Source: Erpobdella octoculata
Lineage: Eukaryota; Annelida; Clitellata; Hirudinida; Erpobdellidae
Length of the DNA stretch: 64,000 nt
Direction: 5' to 3'
NCBI GenBank assembly: GCA_963978895.1
Contig: OZ022247.1
Coordinates: 13,642,972 to 13,706,971 of the forward strand
The notes under the pieces are model-generated. The model was not told where the DNA came from. It saw only the letters and a list, made by a program, of their open reading frames with translations, and searched no databases. This document shows, in pieces, positions 1 to 12,300 of this stretch. The translations under genes were made by a program, and so were the position numbers. Each line of letters begins with the position of its first letter. The first letter of the stretch is position 1.

Positions 1-446
1 GAAACGAAGTCAGAAATTCTACATTTCATCTTTGCGAACTTAAAACGTAAACAAAAACTATTTTTAAACCTTTCAATAATGAGGTTGAGGACACAATTAT
101 TTAGGCTAGGCTGACATAGTTAATAGTTTAGTTATTTGCTCAGCCAAAACGACAGTGTTGCTAAATATAGCTCAGGCGGCAAATAAACCTTGCTAAAAAA
201 AACTTAATTAAGTACTTACAAATGAAATGACTGTTTTGCTCCCTTATATTTTCTATTGAAGCAATTACAAGCAGCGCAATTCGGCATTTTTAAACTTCTA
301 AAAAGATTCCGTCAATAGCATCAGATAGTTGGCCTTCCAAAATGGCGACCAGCGGCGAGGCGACACCCAGACAGGTCTAAGCGCAATCCAGTTATATTAT
401 AGAGATCAGTGGTCGGGGTGCGTAATTTACTTGTTTCAACTGCCAT
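1..446. other. AT-rich DNA, no gene seen
   Basis: No open frame, RNA gene or repeat copy could be supported here. It is the left flank of the candidate inverted-repeat transposon that begins near 447. Confidence 0.5.
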
Positions 447-590
447 TAGTCTATGGGCCAAAGTGACTTTTCGATCAAAAAGGTCTTTTTTGAGGTGAAC
501 AGACGAAATTTATATGGGTGATAGGCAATTTTAATAGTAACATCTTAAAACTTTCTAGACTTCTCAATATGGTAGCTTAACTGAAATATA
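447..590 (+). repeat. left terminal inverted repeat of the 447-3200 element
   Basis: Pairs in reverse complement with about 3055-3200, with several conserved blocks separated by diverged spacers. A second, direct copy of its inner part (CTTTCTAGAC block and the ATATAGGCAAAAAT-like tail) occurs at about 680-790, as in transposons with subterminal repeats. Confidence 0.5.
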
Positions 591-1087
591 AGCAAAAATC
601 GAAAGACACAAATTAATTCCGGAGTGCACACCTAAAACACGCCTATTCGCGCTACACCAATCAGCGTTGAGTTCATTGATATGTAAAATTTATAGGGACG
701 ATACGCAAAAATAACAGGAACATTTTAAGACTTTCTAGACCTCTCAATTTGTTAAATTAGATGAAATATAGGCAAAAATATAAAAAACACAACAATTTTG
801 TTTTGCAAGTATTCAGGCAATACTGACTTTATTTAAACAGCAAATAAAATGTAAACATTAAAAATGAACTTTATAAACATATAATAAAACGTTTTATTTA
901 AAAAAAAATAACTAAAATATCAGCAAAAATGTCTGCCAATGTCTGAGAGATCCCAAATTTAAGATGAAATACCTAGCACTTTTCAAATTATAAATGCATA
1001 ACTAATTTTATAGTCACTATTGGTTTCAGTTAAATTTAGTTAAATAAAAAATAAAATGTAAACAGTATTTACATAAGCTTTATGAAA

Positions 1088-2133
1088 TTAATCAAATGCT
1101 GTTTCGATTTCAATTTCCTCCACAAAATCTTGACATGGACTTAAGCTAGTGGTACCATACAGAATTGAAGTACCCGCATCCTTTTCAATATAATCAATTT
1201 CAATCTCTTCCACAAAATCTGGACACGGACATGTCAAGTCGGTTGTACCATATACAGTTAAAATATCTTGATCCTCTTCGACATAGTCATCTTCGGCTGA
1301 ATAAATATCTTCCGAGCAGTTGATCTCATTACCTTCATTTTCTTTAGCTTCATCTATAGCATCAGATGGACTATTTGTACAATTGTGTAATTTACACATG
1401 TCAGTGCACTTGAGTTTATTTTGTACACAAGGACATTCCTCCCCACAAACTTTCTTACACGTGCATGACAGTAGCTCTAATACAGCTAATGGTGCAGGGA
1501 GTCCTTCCATCCAATCAATCTCAATCTCAGTTTCCCCAACATCAGTAGACTTTATTTTCCATTCATTTCCATTGGGCGAAGGAATTTTTGGAGATTATTC
1601 AAGGCAACGTCGCCAAATGGCAGCTTGATAATTAGCATGAAGACTGTGTTTTTAAGTGAATCTTTGCATGGAGGTAATTGAGAAGAATCTATTTTAGCTA
1701 TTTACATCATCAATGGCAAACGCACCATACAGACAGCAGGTAAATAGCTCCAAACCACTCAGCAACTTGTCTGGCAATGTAAACTCTTGTCCAAGCTGCT
1801 TGAATGTTACTTGATAACAAGCCTGTTTTTTCACGAGTTTCAGAGAACTGAGTTTTCCCTTTCCTGCAAAAGCACTCACTGAATCACAACCTGTGAAAGC
1901 ATGCAAACCAAGCAATGCTTTGCATACAGATAGTCCAAGATCAGCAGCTATTTTATTAATATTGACTATCTTTGACGTGCCTGCTGTCCCAGACTTCATG
2001 TATACATTCCCATGAAATGATGACATGTTCGCTACTAGCAAAACAAGAACATCTGTGTCATCGCCACATACTACAAAAAATTCACATCCATATCAATTTC
2101 TTTGTCTTCTAATTGACATTGTTCGGCCATATT
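1088..2133 (-). pseudogene. decayed HAFTGCDS / Cys-cluster transposon-associated protein
   Basis: Function unknown; probably the product of the surrounding element. Reading the minus strand from about 2133: an acidic stretch starting MAEQCQLEDKEIDMD, a frameshift, then VCGDDTDVLVL and the hallmark LLGLHAFTGCDSVSAFAGKGK block (about 1900), then SQLPPCKDSL, then HANYQAAIWRRCLE, then DWMEGLPAPLAVLELLSC leading into a cluster of nine cysteines in CxC/CxxxC spacing (about 1375-1470). This order matches uncharacterised multicopy proteins I recall from cnidarians, fish and other animals. The reading is broken by at least three frame changes (near 2070, 1690 and 1650) and an in-frame stop at 1595-1597, so this copy is dead. 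The C-terminal 140 codons (1088-1510) are still open and end with two diverged copies of a TDL/TSL..CP/CQDFVEEIEI acidic repeat. The Cys cluster resembles tesmin/TSO1-type CXC modules, but that assignment is only by eye. Confidence 0.65.
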
Positions 2134-2224
2134 AATGAGAAGAAATAAAACTCAATAACCCTGAATGCAATTTCTCAATTTTTATCCGCAGCACAACTAA
2201 AAGCATGAAAAGTCAGAAGTAAAT

Positions 2225-2600
2225 TAAAATGTTTGAAAGCAATATTGAATACAATAAGCAAGACATGCAGAGAAAGCAGCAACAGTAACTACAAGCATGA
2301 AACGTTACAAGTGTGTCCTCTGGTACCCCTGGCTCATCAACTTTTATACAACTCTAGGAGGTTCTTTTATTACCCCTGTAAATTTTGGGAAAAAACACTA
2401 AATCAGAAAAAAATAAAAATGTCTTGAAAGCACTATTGAATACAAAAAGCAAGATATTTCGAGAAAACTGCAACAATGACTACAAATTATAAACTAAAAG
2501 CATGAAACGTTTGTCCTCTGGTACCCTTGGCTCATCCACTTCTTGTACAACAAAAGGTTCTTTTATTACCCCTGGAAATTTGGTCTCGCCTATTTATTCC
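2225..2600. repeat. tandem duplication of about 190 bp
   Basis: Two diverged copies (about 2225-2400 and 2415-2585) share AGCATGAAACGT, GTCCTCTGGTACCC, TGGCTCATC and GGTTCTTTTATTACCCCTG. On the minus strand the copies translate to related VIKEP..V..VDEP.VPED peptides, so this may be a decayed coding repeat of the transposon gene. That reading is tentative. Confidence 0.5.
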
Positions 2601-3054
2601 TGAACCACGGGCTTCTCAACCTCATCCAGAATATTTGGTTCATTGATCATCTCTGTACCAACGTTGTCATCTGGGATCATGATTATTTGTTTAGGCTCTC
2701 ACTGTTTTCTTCTAAAGCATTAGACTCTAAGTTTCATTAAGGTTGTTGCAGCTAAATATGCGGTGTTGTTTAATAGAAAGTGTTTAATTTTAATATACAT
2801 TATTATTTGTGTATTTATCTTTATCTGATTTACCAGTAACTAGTAGTCTTACAGTAGTGCTTCAATTTTTATGACGACATCGTCATTTCATCACTAAAAG
2901 CTTTTTTTTAATTATATCAAACAGGTCATCCTTATGTTACACGCAATAAAATTACCATACCTTGCAAAAAACAGATTATAAGTTTCAATAAACCGCTTTT
3001 TTGAGGATTTTTACGATTGTAAACATAACAGTTTAACGTATCATCCCTCACTTG

Positions 3055-3200
3055 AACAAAACTTCAAATATTACATCTAAGCTACCGTTTTGAAAAGTCT
3101 AGAAAGCTAATTTTGTTTAATTATATTAATTACTAACTTTTGATACTAAAATAAGCTGTTCACCCAAAAAAAGACCTATTTAGACTTGGCCCACGGACTA
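3055..3200 (-). repeat. right terminal inverted repeat of the 447-3200 element
   Basis: Read on the minus strand it reproduces the left end: TAGTCC..TGGGCCAA, AGGTCTTTTTTT, GGTGAACAG, then CTTTCTAGACTT and GGTAGCTTA about 100 bp further in. Confidence 0.5.
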
Positions 3201-4549
3201 CATATAGCAAATTAATGAACACCTAAAGAGCTCGTGAAATTGAAATTATTATTTCTATTGATGTATTGCATGCAAGTGTAGTTGTAAGGCGACTAAGGCA
3301 CTCGTTAAATTAAAATATAATAAAATAAAATAAAAATAAATTAACTCAGTCCAGGAATACATTCCTGAATCTACCGCTGCCAGAAATGTAGAATACGTTG
3401 TCTTACGTTATACCTGATACAAATTCTTTATATTTTGTAGTTCGGTAGCTTTAAATTTTCTGCAACTCATTTTTGTATGATAATAAGTCTGTAAAATTAA
3501 AAAAACATTGGTCACAGTTTTCAAATACTTGATTTGTGGTGTATGTTAACATTACAAATATTTATAAGAAACTTTTGAATCGATATAGAAAAAACCGAGG
3601 AAAAAACAAAGTTTTTATTATAAATTAACAAACTAAAAATTAAATATCGTTTTTTCAATACATTGAAGCTGATGGCTCATTTCTCTACAGAAAATTTGTA
3701 TTTTTTTTTATTAATTTTCTTCATTTGTATTCAATATGTTACTATTGTATTCACATTTTTCCAAGCGATCTGAAATTTTAATAAAATTTAAAATCCTTTA
3801 CGACAAATAAGCCCAGCAAATTTCAATTTGATTAGATAACAACAAGCTGGTTGTTTAATTTAAAAAGTAAAATTATTACTTAAGTTGATTGTTGTTGTTT
3901 GAAAAATCAATATATAAAACGCCAAGAGTCAGAAGCACAGTAAGTCTGTCACTTCAATATTTCAGTAATCGTCTTTTGTGAAGACTGTTGCAAAAGAGTC
4001 GTCAAAAAAATTAGATACTTCAGTTGGATTTGTGTTCTATCCCAGTAATTGAAGAGTTTGTGGACAGTCTGTTTTTGATATATTTGTAAAAATCACCGAT
4101 GTTTCCAGATGTAACAAAATCTTTTTCTAGTTTCTACTGTTTCTCTTTTTTAATCCTTTATATTAACTTTGCCTTTCTGTCGGTCTGAGTACAAATCCCT
4201 TTCCCGTTATTAAATCCATAGACTCGTGAGAACCAAACATTATTTAGAGATGGTCAATCACAAAAACAATTTTTTTTTAATTCTTTCTTTTTTTGCCTTT
4301 TTGTTTGTCGGAGAAAAACCCTTTCCCGTCATTAAATCGATGTGAAACTTGGTCAATACACTCGTGAGAACCAAACAATCACAACAAAATTTTTTTTTTA
4401 ATTTTTCAGTTGAACGCTCTGATAAAATATTTATGCGATATTGCGTCATTGTTTATTTTATTGAAAGACAACTAATTTGGAATTCCACTTTTAACCATTT
4501 CACGTATTACTATCGATCTGAAGTTTTGTATCTCGATTTTTATTTATAA
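3201..4549. other. non-coding AT-rich DNA with repeat fragments
   Basis: No gene seen. The stretch about 3570-3860 resembles the intronic repeat at 27890-28440 (AAAATTAAATATCG, TTTCTCTAC, AAATTTGTA, CCAGCAAATTTCAA). About 4140-4390 holds a diverged direct duplication containing CCCTTTCCCGT and ACTCGTGAGAACCAAAC twice. Confidence 0.45.
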
Positions 4550-5294
<745 letters not shown>

Positions 5295-5394
5295 TGGAAT
5301 ATTGTTTTTATACCAATTTTATTAAAATTATTGATTATCTTCTTTTCATTTGTGTAGTTTTTAAAATTATAGACTTATGATTGGTAAAACACAT

Positions 5395-5665
5395 ATTATT
5401 ATTTCTCGAGTAGATACTAAATACTAATTTTTACATCAGTAGCAATTACAGTTTTTGAGTAGTAGTTATTTTAAAAAACAAATAACCCTATTTTCCACCC
5501 CAACCAAATTTATTTTCCATCTCACATTTGAGGTCCTGGAAGCCAATTTTATATTCCAACTCACATTTCAGGTCCTGGAAACCAAATTTTAAAAAAATGG
5601 TGAAACATGTATATCATTATTTTGGGAATAGATACTAAATACTAATTTTTACATTTGTAGCACAA
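5395..5665 (-). repeat. family B Helitron tandem monomers (fragment)
   Basis: Carries the monomer seen at 22260-24480 and 59960-60980: AAATACTAATTTTTACAT, CAGTTTTTGAGTAG, AAATAACCCTATTTTCCACC, GGTCCTGGAAACCAAATTTT. It abuts the gypsy LTR remnant directly, so one of the two interrupted the other. Confidence 0.7.
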
Positions 5666-5667
5666 AT

Positions 5668-5757
5668 CACAATGGGCTCCGCATCCGCATCCAAAGACAA
5701 AATATTAAATGTCACATACATAAATATATTATTTAACAATATTACACCTCCCTCCCA
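5668..5757 (-). repeat. polypurine tract and start of a gypsy LTR (fragment)
   Basis: Just after the pol stop codon (5760-5762) the minus strand reads GGGAGGGAGG (polypurine tract, 5747-5757) and then TGTAATATTG at 5746, the expected first bases of a 3' LTR. Only about 80 bp of LTR remain before family B monomers take over near 5665. Confidence 0.65.
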
Positions 5758-5759
5758 AG

Positions 5760-7271
5760 CTAGTCAAACCCATAGCGCTTGGGAGGTCTAATTTGACGTC
5801 TATGTCTGGTTTTCCTGGAACATCCTGGAACAGGTGGCTCAGGAACAGAAATGGCAGGAGCTTCATCGCAATCTGGTGGAACTGTAGAACTTTCAACGTC
5901 TGGAGTCATCTGATTGTCTTCACTGGTGCGTTGTGTTGGAATTTGTGCCCAATGTAAATTATCTGAAATATACTTTTTAGTAGGAAAAATAAACCTTCTG
6001 TTTCTGATAAATTCATGCCCATCAGCTGTGACTATTGTGTATCTTCTAGGATTATCGACCGATCTGATTTTTCCTTGTCTCCAACTATTATTGATACGAA
6101 ATCTGACTGGTGTATCTTGAACAAGAAGCTGATGTTGTGTGGAATGACGGGCATCGTGAAAAACCTTGGTTTTCTGTTGGCATTGAGTTAAACGCTCCTT
6201 TGCATCTATAATAACTTCAGGTTTCAGCTTTCTAGTCACAATTGGAAGAGCATCTCTCAAACGTCTGCTGAACAAGAGTTGAGATGGCGAAACATGCATA
6301 CCTGAAATTGGAGTGTTTCGTAAACTTAATAAGGCCCGTTGTTGGCCAGTCTTTGATTTTTTAGTTTTCGTGAGGACATTCTTTATGGTTAGAATATGTC
6401 TTTCAACCATGCCATTTGACCGTGCATTTCCAGGACTTGTTAACTGCCAACGGAAACCCCAATCTAATGCAAATTTTCTACAGCTTTCTGAGTTGAATGG
6501 CATGTTATATGAGACAACTGTTATTGGGATGCCATGTCTTGAAAATAATGACTTGAGCTTACTAATAATTTCTGTAGATGTTTTGTTCTGTAGCTGAAAA
6601 ACTTCTGGATATTTACCAAAATAGTCAACTATAAGCAAAAAATCACGGGAATTCAAAGTGAATATATCTTCTCCAACTTTCTCCCATGGTCCTTCTGGAA
6701 TACTTTGAGGTGAAAAAACTTTGCTTCTAAGAAGACTTCGATTGTTAAGACACGGAGAGCAGGATAGAACATGAGTTTCAATATCGCGATCAAGTCCAGG
6801 CCAGTAAACACAAGTGCGTGATAACCGTTTCATTTTATCTATCCCCTGGTGGGCTGCGTGTAATTGTTCCAAAACCTTAGGGCGCTCTTTCTGAGGAGGG
6901 ATCACTCTGTCTTTCATCAGTATAATTCCGTCAGCAATAATTAGGTCTTGTCGGCAATCCCAGTACGGTTGAGCTTCTGATAAGACCTTGCTTTTTAGTT
7001 GAGGCCATCCGTTGCGGATGTATTTGATTACTGAAGATAGTTGAGAATCTGACAATGTTCCTCGACAAAAGTTGCAAAGAATCTCTGGAGATACACTAAG
7101 AATGCTGACGAGTGTGTGAACTGCTATTGCCATGTCAGTTTCTAAATCGGAATCATCAGTTTTGTCTGTGTGTGGGGCTCTAGACAAAGTCTCGGGTATG
7201 TAGAGATCTTTACCTGGAACATATTTTACATTTAAATTATATCTCAGTAATTTCATTAACAGCCTCTGCAA
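5760..7271 (-). pseudogene. Ty3/gypsy pol 3' half: RNase H end, integrase, C-terminal domain
   Basis: A 503-codon open frame, truncated at its 5' end. Order: the tail of RNase H (VKYVPGKDLYIPETLSRAP, where the usual D of ADALSR is E), an HHCC zinc finger (HAAHQGI ... CSPC), the integrase core, a GKIRSVDNPRRYTI-type C-terminal barrel, and a Pro-rich basic tail. The integrase normally joins element cDNA to host DNA with a D,D,E triad. The first Asp (GEDIF) and the Glu (NGMVERHI) are visible, but the second lies in VVSYNMPFN, where the usual VVSDNGP has Asp replaced by Tyr. That single change (GAT to TAT would do) should abolish integration. Reverse transcriptase, protease and gag are absent: the frame runs into satellite DNA near 7275. 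The rest of the frame is intact, so the loss is probably recent. Confidence 0.9.
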
Positions 7272-8540
7272 ATGCCGTTGGGTTTTTTCGTAGGCTTTTT
7301 TTCACTATCACCCAATAAATGTGGTTTTTTTCGTAGGCTGTTTTTTTCCAATATCGCCCATTAAAGTTTTTTTCGTGGGCAATTTTTCAAAAATCATACA
7401 ATCAAAGATAAGACCATTCCAAAACGTTTTCAAGTGAAAAATCATCTGCGACTGGCTAAAATAAGTCACACGCTTCCCGTGTGAAGCGTGCGTAAAGTTA
7501 TTACTATAAAAGCGCATTGATGTTGTTTTTGAGCTTAGAGTTCGATTTGAGTGCAATTAAAATGACTATTATTATGTAAAAACTCACACGCTTCGCGCGC
7601 GAAGCGTGCGTCAAGTGCTGGTTTCCTACTATAAAAGCGCAATGATGTAATATGTATGTATTATGTCACCCGATTAGCATCTACAGGTCTGAAAAAACTC
7701 ACGTTGATAGATTATGAGACGCTGAACACGGTTTGTTAGGGCACTTTTTTGCTAAAATGTTTAAATAAAAAGTTATTAGCCGCGAAAGTTTAACGCTATG
7801 CGGATATATATAATGCATCGTACGTCATTTTTCAATATAAACAAGTTGAAAATAAATCACCGAAGTAGTAGACGGCCGGTTTTCCCAGTAAATATGAACG
7901 TACGTCATCAAACAATATAAAAAAGTTGAAAATTATTATTAACGTCAATTTACTAGCTTGCAACTATTATTCCTCTTATTTTAATTATTAATAATATTAT
8001 TAATAACGAAAATTAACTAAGTTAGTTGCTTAATAAGTTGAATAATATTTTATTCCTATTATTGTTATTTAATCAAATTTAGACAATTGCGGATATATAA
8101 AAAACAACGTACGTCATCGCTGAATATAAACAAGTTGAAAATAAACAATTCACCGAAGTAGTAGTCGGCGGGTTTTCCCAATATCCGCCATTGAAGGTTG
8201 GGTATTTTGTAGGCGGTTTATTTCATTATCAGTTGCGTTTTTTCTTAGGAGGCTTTTTTTATTATCAGCCTTTAAAGGTTCGGTTTTTTTGTAGGATTGT
8301 TTTCCAATACCGCCCAATAAAAGTTTTTTTGTATATTAGCCGTTACAGTTTGTTTTTTTTTCGTAGGCTGTATTTTCCGATACCTTTAAATAAATATTGT
8401 GTTTTTCGTAGGCTGTTTTTTCCAATATCACCCATTAAAGGTTTTTTTGTAGGCATATTTTCTAAAATCATCCAATCAAAGAGAAGACCATTCCAAAACG
8501 TGTTCAATTGAAAAATCATCATCTACTGGCTATAATAGTC

Positions 8541-8670
8541 ACACGCTTCGCTTGCGAAGCGTGCGTAAATTTATTACTATAATTACGCATTGGTGTTGTT
8601 TTTTAGCTTTGCGTGCAACTATCTTTACTATTAATATGTAAAAACACACGCTTCGCGCGCGAAGCGTGCG
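8541..8670. repeat. paired GC-rich palindromes (representative of the satellite unit)
   Basis: Each unit carries two palindromes. The first is ACGCTTCGCTTGCGAAGCGT, with a TT centre (here about 8543-8562; others near 7470, 10260, 11420, 12788, 14193, 15118). The second is the perfect 20-bp palindrome ACGCTTCGCGCGCGAAGCGT (here about 8647-8666; others near 7588, 10379, 11529, 11696, 12896, 13063, 14293, 15237). The spacing is usually about 105-125 bp. They stay recognisable while flanking sequence drifts and are far richer in GC than their surroundings. Confidence 0.85.
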
Positions 8671-9217
8671 TCAAGTGCTGGTTCCTAACATAAAAGCGCA
8701 ATGATGTAATATGTATGTATTATGTATTATGTCACCCGATTAGCATCTACCGGTCTGAAAAAACTCACGTTGATAGATTATGAGACGCTGAACACGGTTT
8801 GTTAGGGCACTTTTTTGCTAAAATGTTTAAATAAAAAGTTATTAGCCGCGAAAGTTTAACGCTATGCGGATATATATAATGCATCGTACGTCATCACACA
8901 ATAAACAACATAAACAAAATATTCGGTGGACGACCTTCGAAGCGAACAAATGAATAATAATAATAATAATAATAATGTATAAAAAAAAAGCCTACGTCAT
9001 CACTCAATATAAACAAAATAAAATAAATAAATAAATAAATAAATAAACGTTAATGCTATTGCTACGGCGGTACGCGATCTTTGATTCGCTATATCTTTAT
9101 TAATTTTATTTTTTTGTACACTATATGGTATATTCAAACTTAGAATTTGTACCCTTATATAAAAATATTAATGAAATTTAAAAAAAATTATTTTGAAATT
9201 TTTATGCTACTACCAAG

Positions 9218-9327
9218 GATAGGGTTTAGGGGTAGGGATAGGGATAGGGTTAGGGGTAGGGTTAGGGTTCGGGTTAGGGTTAGGGTTAGAGCTAGGGATA
9301 GGGTTAGGGTTAGGGATAGGGTTAGTA
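9218..9327 (+). repeat. interstitial degenerate TTAGGG telomere-like repeat
   Basis: About 110 bp of GGGTTA units with variants GGGATA, GGGGTA and GGGTTC. This is the vertebrate-type and general animal telomere repeat, here embedded in the satellite. It is flanked by ordinary satellite and AT-rich sequence on both sides, so it is internal in the assembled window. Confidence 0.9.
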
Positions 9328-12300
9328 GCAATTTTACCGATTGTAATCACGTCGAACCGCCGGGGCAATAGCAGCGACCATAAACAGGAGTTGGCGCACG
9401 ATCGTCGAAGCTAACAATGGACTTTTGTGTTTATTTTGTCAGCGGGTTTTATCAATTTTAGCCATTGAAGTCGGCGGGTTTTTCCCAATTTTAAACAAGT
9501 TGTAAATTATTATTAACGACAAATTACTATTTTGCAATTATTATTCCTCTTATTTTAATTTTAAATGATATTATTATTAACGAAGATTAACTATTTTGCT
9601 AATCATATTCCTATTATTGGAAAGTTCGACGCTTTGAGGATATATTTAATGAAATTATTATTAACGACATTTTTCTATTTTTTAATTATTATTCCTCTTA
9701 TTTTAATTATTAATAATATTATTATTTACGAAATTAACTAATTTGCTAATATTATTCCTATTATTGGAAAGTTCGACGCTTTGCGGATATATTTTGAGTA
9801 TACGTCATAACTCAATATAAACAAGTTGAAAATAAATAAATCACCAAAGTAGTACATCGGCGGGTTTTCCCAATATCAGCCATTGAAGGTTGGGTTTTTG
9901 TAAGCTGTTTTTTTTTCATTATCAGCCATTAAAGTATGGGTTTTTTCTTAGGCTTTTTTTCACTATCACCCAAAATATGTTGTTTTTTTCGTAGGCTGTT
10001 TTTTTCGATGCTATCCATTTAATATTGTGTTTTTCGTAGGCGGCTTTTTCACTATCCCCCAATAATTGCTGTTTTTTTCGTAGGCTGTTTTTCCCGATCA
10101 CAACCAATAAATATTGTGTTTATCGTATTTGGTTTTTTCACTATCACACAATAAATGTGGTTTTTTCGTAGGCTATTTTTTCCAATATCGCCCATTTACG
10201 GTTTTTTTCGTAGGCAGTTTTGAAGTAAAAAATCATCTGCTACTGGCTGAAATAGTCACATGCCTCGTTTGCGAAGCGTGCGTACAGTTATTACTATATA
10301 AGCGCATTGGTCTTGTTTTTGAGCTTAGAGTGCTATTTGAGTGCGACTACCTTTACTATTAATATGTAAAAACTCACATGCTTCGCGCGCGAAGCGTGCG
10401 TCAAGTGCTGGTTTGCTACTATAAAAGCGCAATGATGTATTATGTATTGTCACCCGATTAGCATCTGCAGGTCTGAAAAAACTCACGTTGATAGATTATG
10501 AGACGCTGAACAAGGTTTGTTAGGGCACTTTTTTGTTAAAATGTTTAAATAAAAATTTATTAGCCGCGAAAGTTTAACGCTATGAGGATATATATAATGC
10601 ATCGAACGTCATCTTTCAATATAAACAAGTTAAAAATAAATAAATCACGAAGTAGTAGTCGGCCGGTTTTTCCAATAAATATGAGCCTACGTCATCAAAC
10701 AATATAAAAAAGTTGAAAATCATTATAAACGACAATTTACTAACCTGCAACTATTATTCCTCTTATTTTAATTATTAATAATATTATTAATAACGAAAAT
10801 TAACTAAGTTAGTTGCTTAATAAGTTGAATAATATTTTATTCCTATTATTGTAAAGTTCGACGCTTTGCGGATATATAAAAAACAACGTACGTCATCGCT
10901 GAATATAAACAAGTTGAAAATAAACAATTCCCTGAAGAAGTAGTCGGCGGGTTTTCCCAATATCCGCCATTGAAGGTTGGGTATTTTGTAGGCGGTTTAT
11001 TTCATTATCAGCCAATAAAAGTTGGGTTTTTTCTTAGGCGGTTTTTTTCATTATCAGCCATTAAAGGTTCGGTTTTTTCGTAGGATTTTTTTCCAATATC
11101 GCCCAATAAAAGTTTTTTTTGTATATTAGCCGTTACAGTTTGTTTGTTTTTTTCGTAGTCCGGTTTTTCCGATACCTTTAAATAAATATTGTGTTTTTCG
11201 TAGGCTGTTATTTCCAAAAACATCAAATATAGGTTTTTTTTCGTAGGCGGTTCTTCACTATCACCCAATAAATATGTTTTTTTTGTAGGCTGTTTTTTCT
11301 ATTATCACCCATTAAAGGTTTTTTTTCGAAGGCAGATTTTCCTAAATCATTCGTTCAAAAAGAAGACCATTCCAAAACGTGTCCAAGTGAAAAATCATCT
11401 GCTACTGGCTAAAATAGTCACACGCTTCGCTTGCGAACCGTGCGTAAAGATATTACCATAATAGCGCATTGGTGTTGTTTTTTAGCTTTGAGTGCGACTA
11501 CCTTTACTATTAATATGTAAAACCTCACACGCTTCGCGTGCGAAGCGTGCCTCACTTCCTAACATAAAAGCGCAATGATGTATATTAAAGGTTGTTTTTT
11601 TCGTAGGCGGTTTTTTCAAATTTAGCCATTCAAAGAGAAGACCATTCCAAAACGTTTCCAAGTAAAAAATCATCTGCGACTAGCTGAAAAATCACACGCT
11701 TCGCGCGCGAAGCGTGCGTCAAGTGCTGGTTCCTAACATAAAAGCGCAATGATGTATTATGTATGTATTATGTACAAGTACTGGTCCCTACTATAAAAGC
11801 GCAATGATGTAATATGTATGTATTATTTCACCCGATTAGCATCTACAGGTCTGAAAAAACTCACGTTGATAGATTATGAGACGCTGAACACGGTTTGTTA
11901 GGGCACTTTTTTGCTAAAATGTTTAAATAAAAAGTTATTAGCCGCGAAAGTTTAACGCTATGCGGATATATATAATGCATCGTACGTCATCTTTCAATAT
12001 AAACAAGTTGAAAATAAATCACCGAAGTAGTAGACGGCCGGTTTTCCCAATAAATATGAGCGTACGTCATCAAACAATATAAAAAAGTTGAAAATTATTA
12101 TTAACGACAATTTACTAACTTGCAACTATTATTCCTCTTATTTTAATTATTAATAATATTATTAATAAAGAAAATAAACAAAGTTAGTTGCTTTATAAGT
12201 TTAATAATATTTTATTCCTATTATTGTAAAGTTCGACGCTTTGCGGATATATAAAAAAACAACGTACGTCATCGCTGAATATAAACAAGTTGAAAATAAA

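Larger units (their letters stand above)
447..3200 (-). mobile_element. candidate TIR DNA transposon carrying a HAFTGCDS-family gene
   Basis: The two ends are diverged inverted repeats. The left starts TAGTCTATGGGCCAA at 447 and the right, read on the minus strand from 3200, starts TAGTCCGTGGGCCAA. Matching blocks then follow in the same order on both sides: AGGTCTTTTTT, GGTGAACAG, and about 100 bp further in CTTTCTAGACTT followed by GGTAGCTTA. The bases CAT flank both ends and could be a 3-bp target duplication, which is weak evidence. The only coding remnant inside lies on the minus strand (1088-2133). Family knowledge: HAFTGCD proteins are multicopy and unnamed in many invertebrates, which fits a mobile origin. 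That this protein moves the element is inference. Confidence 0.5.
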
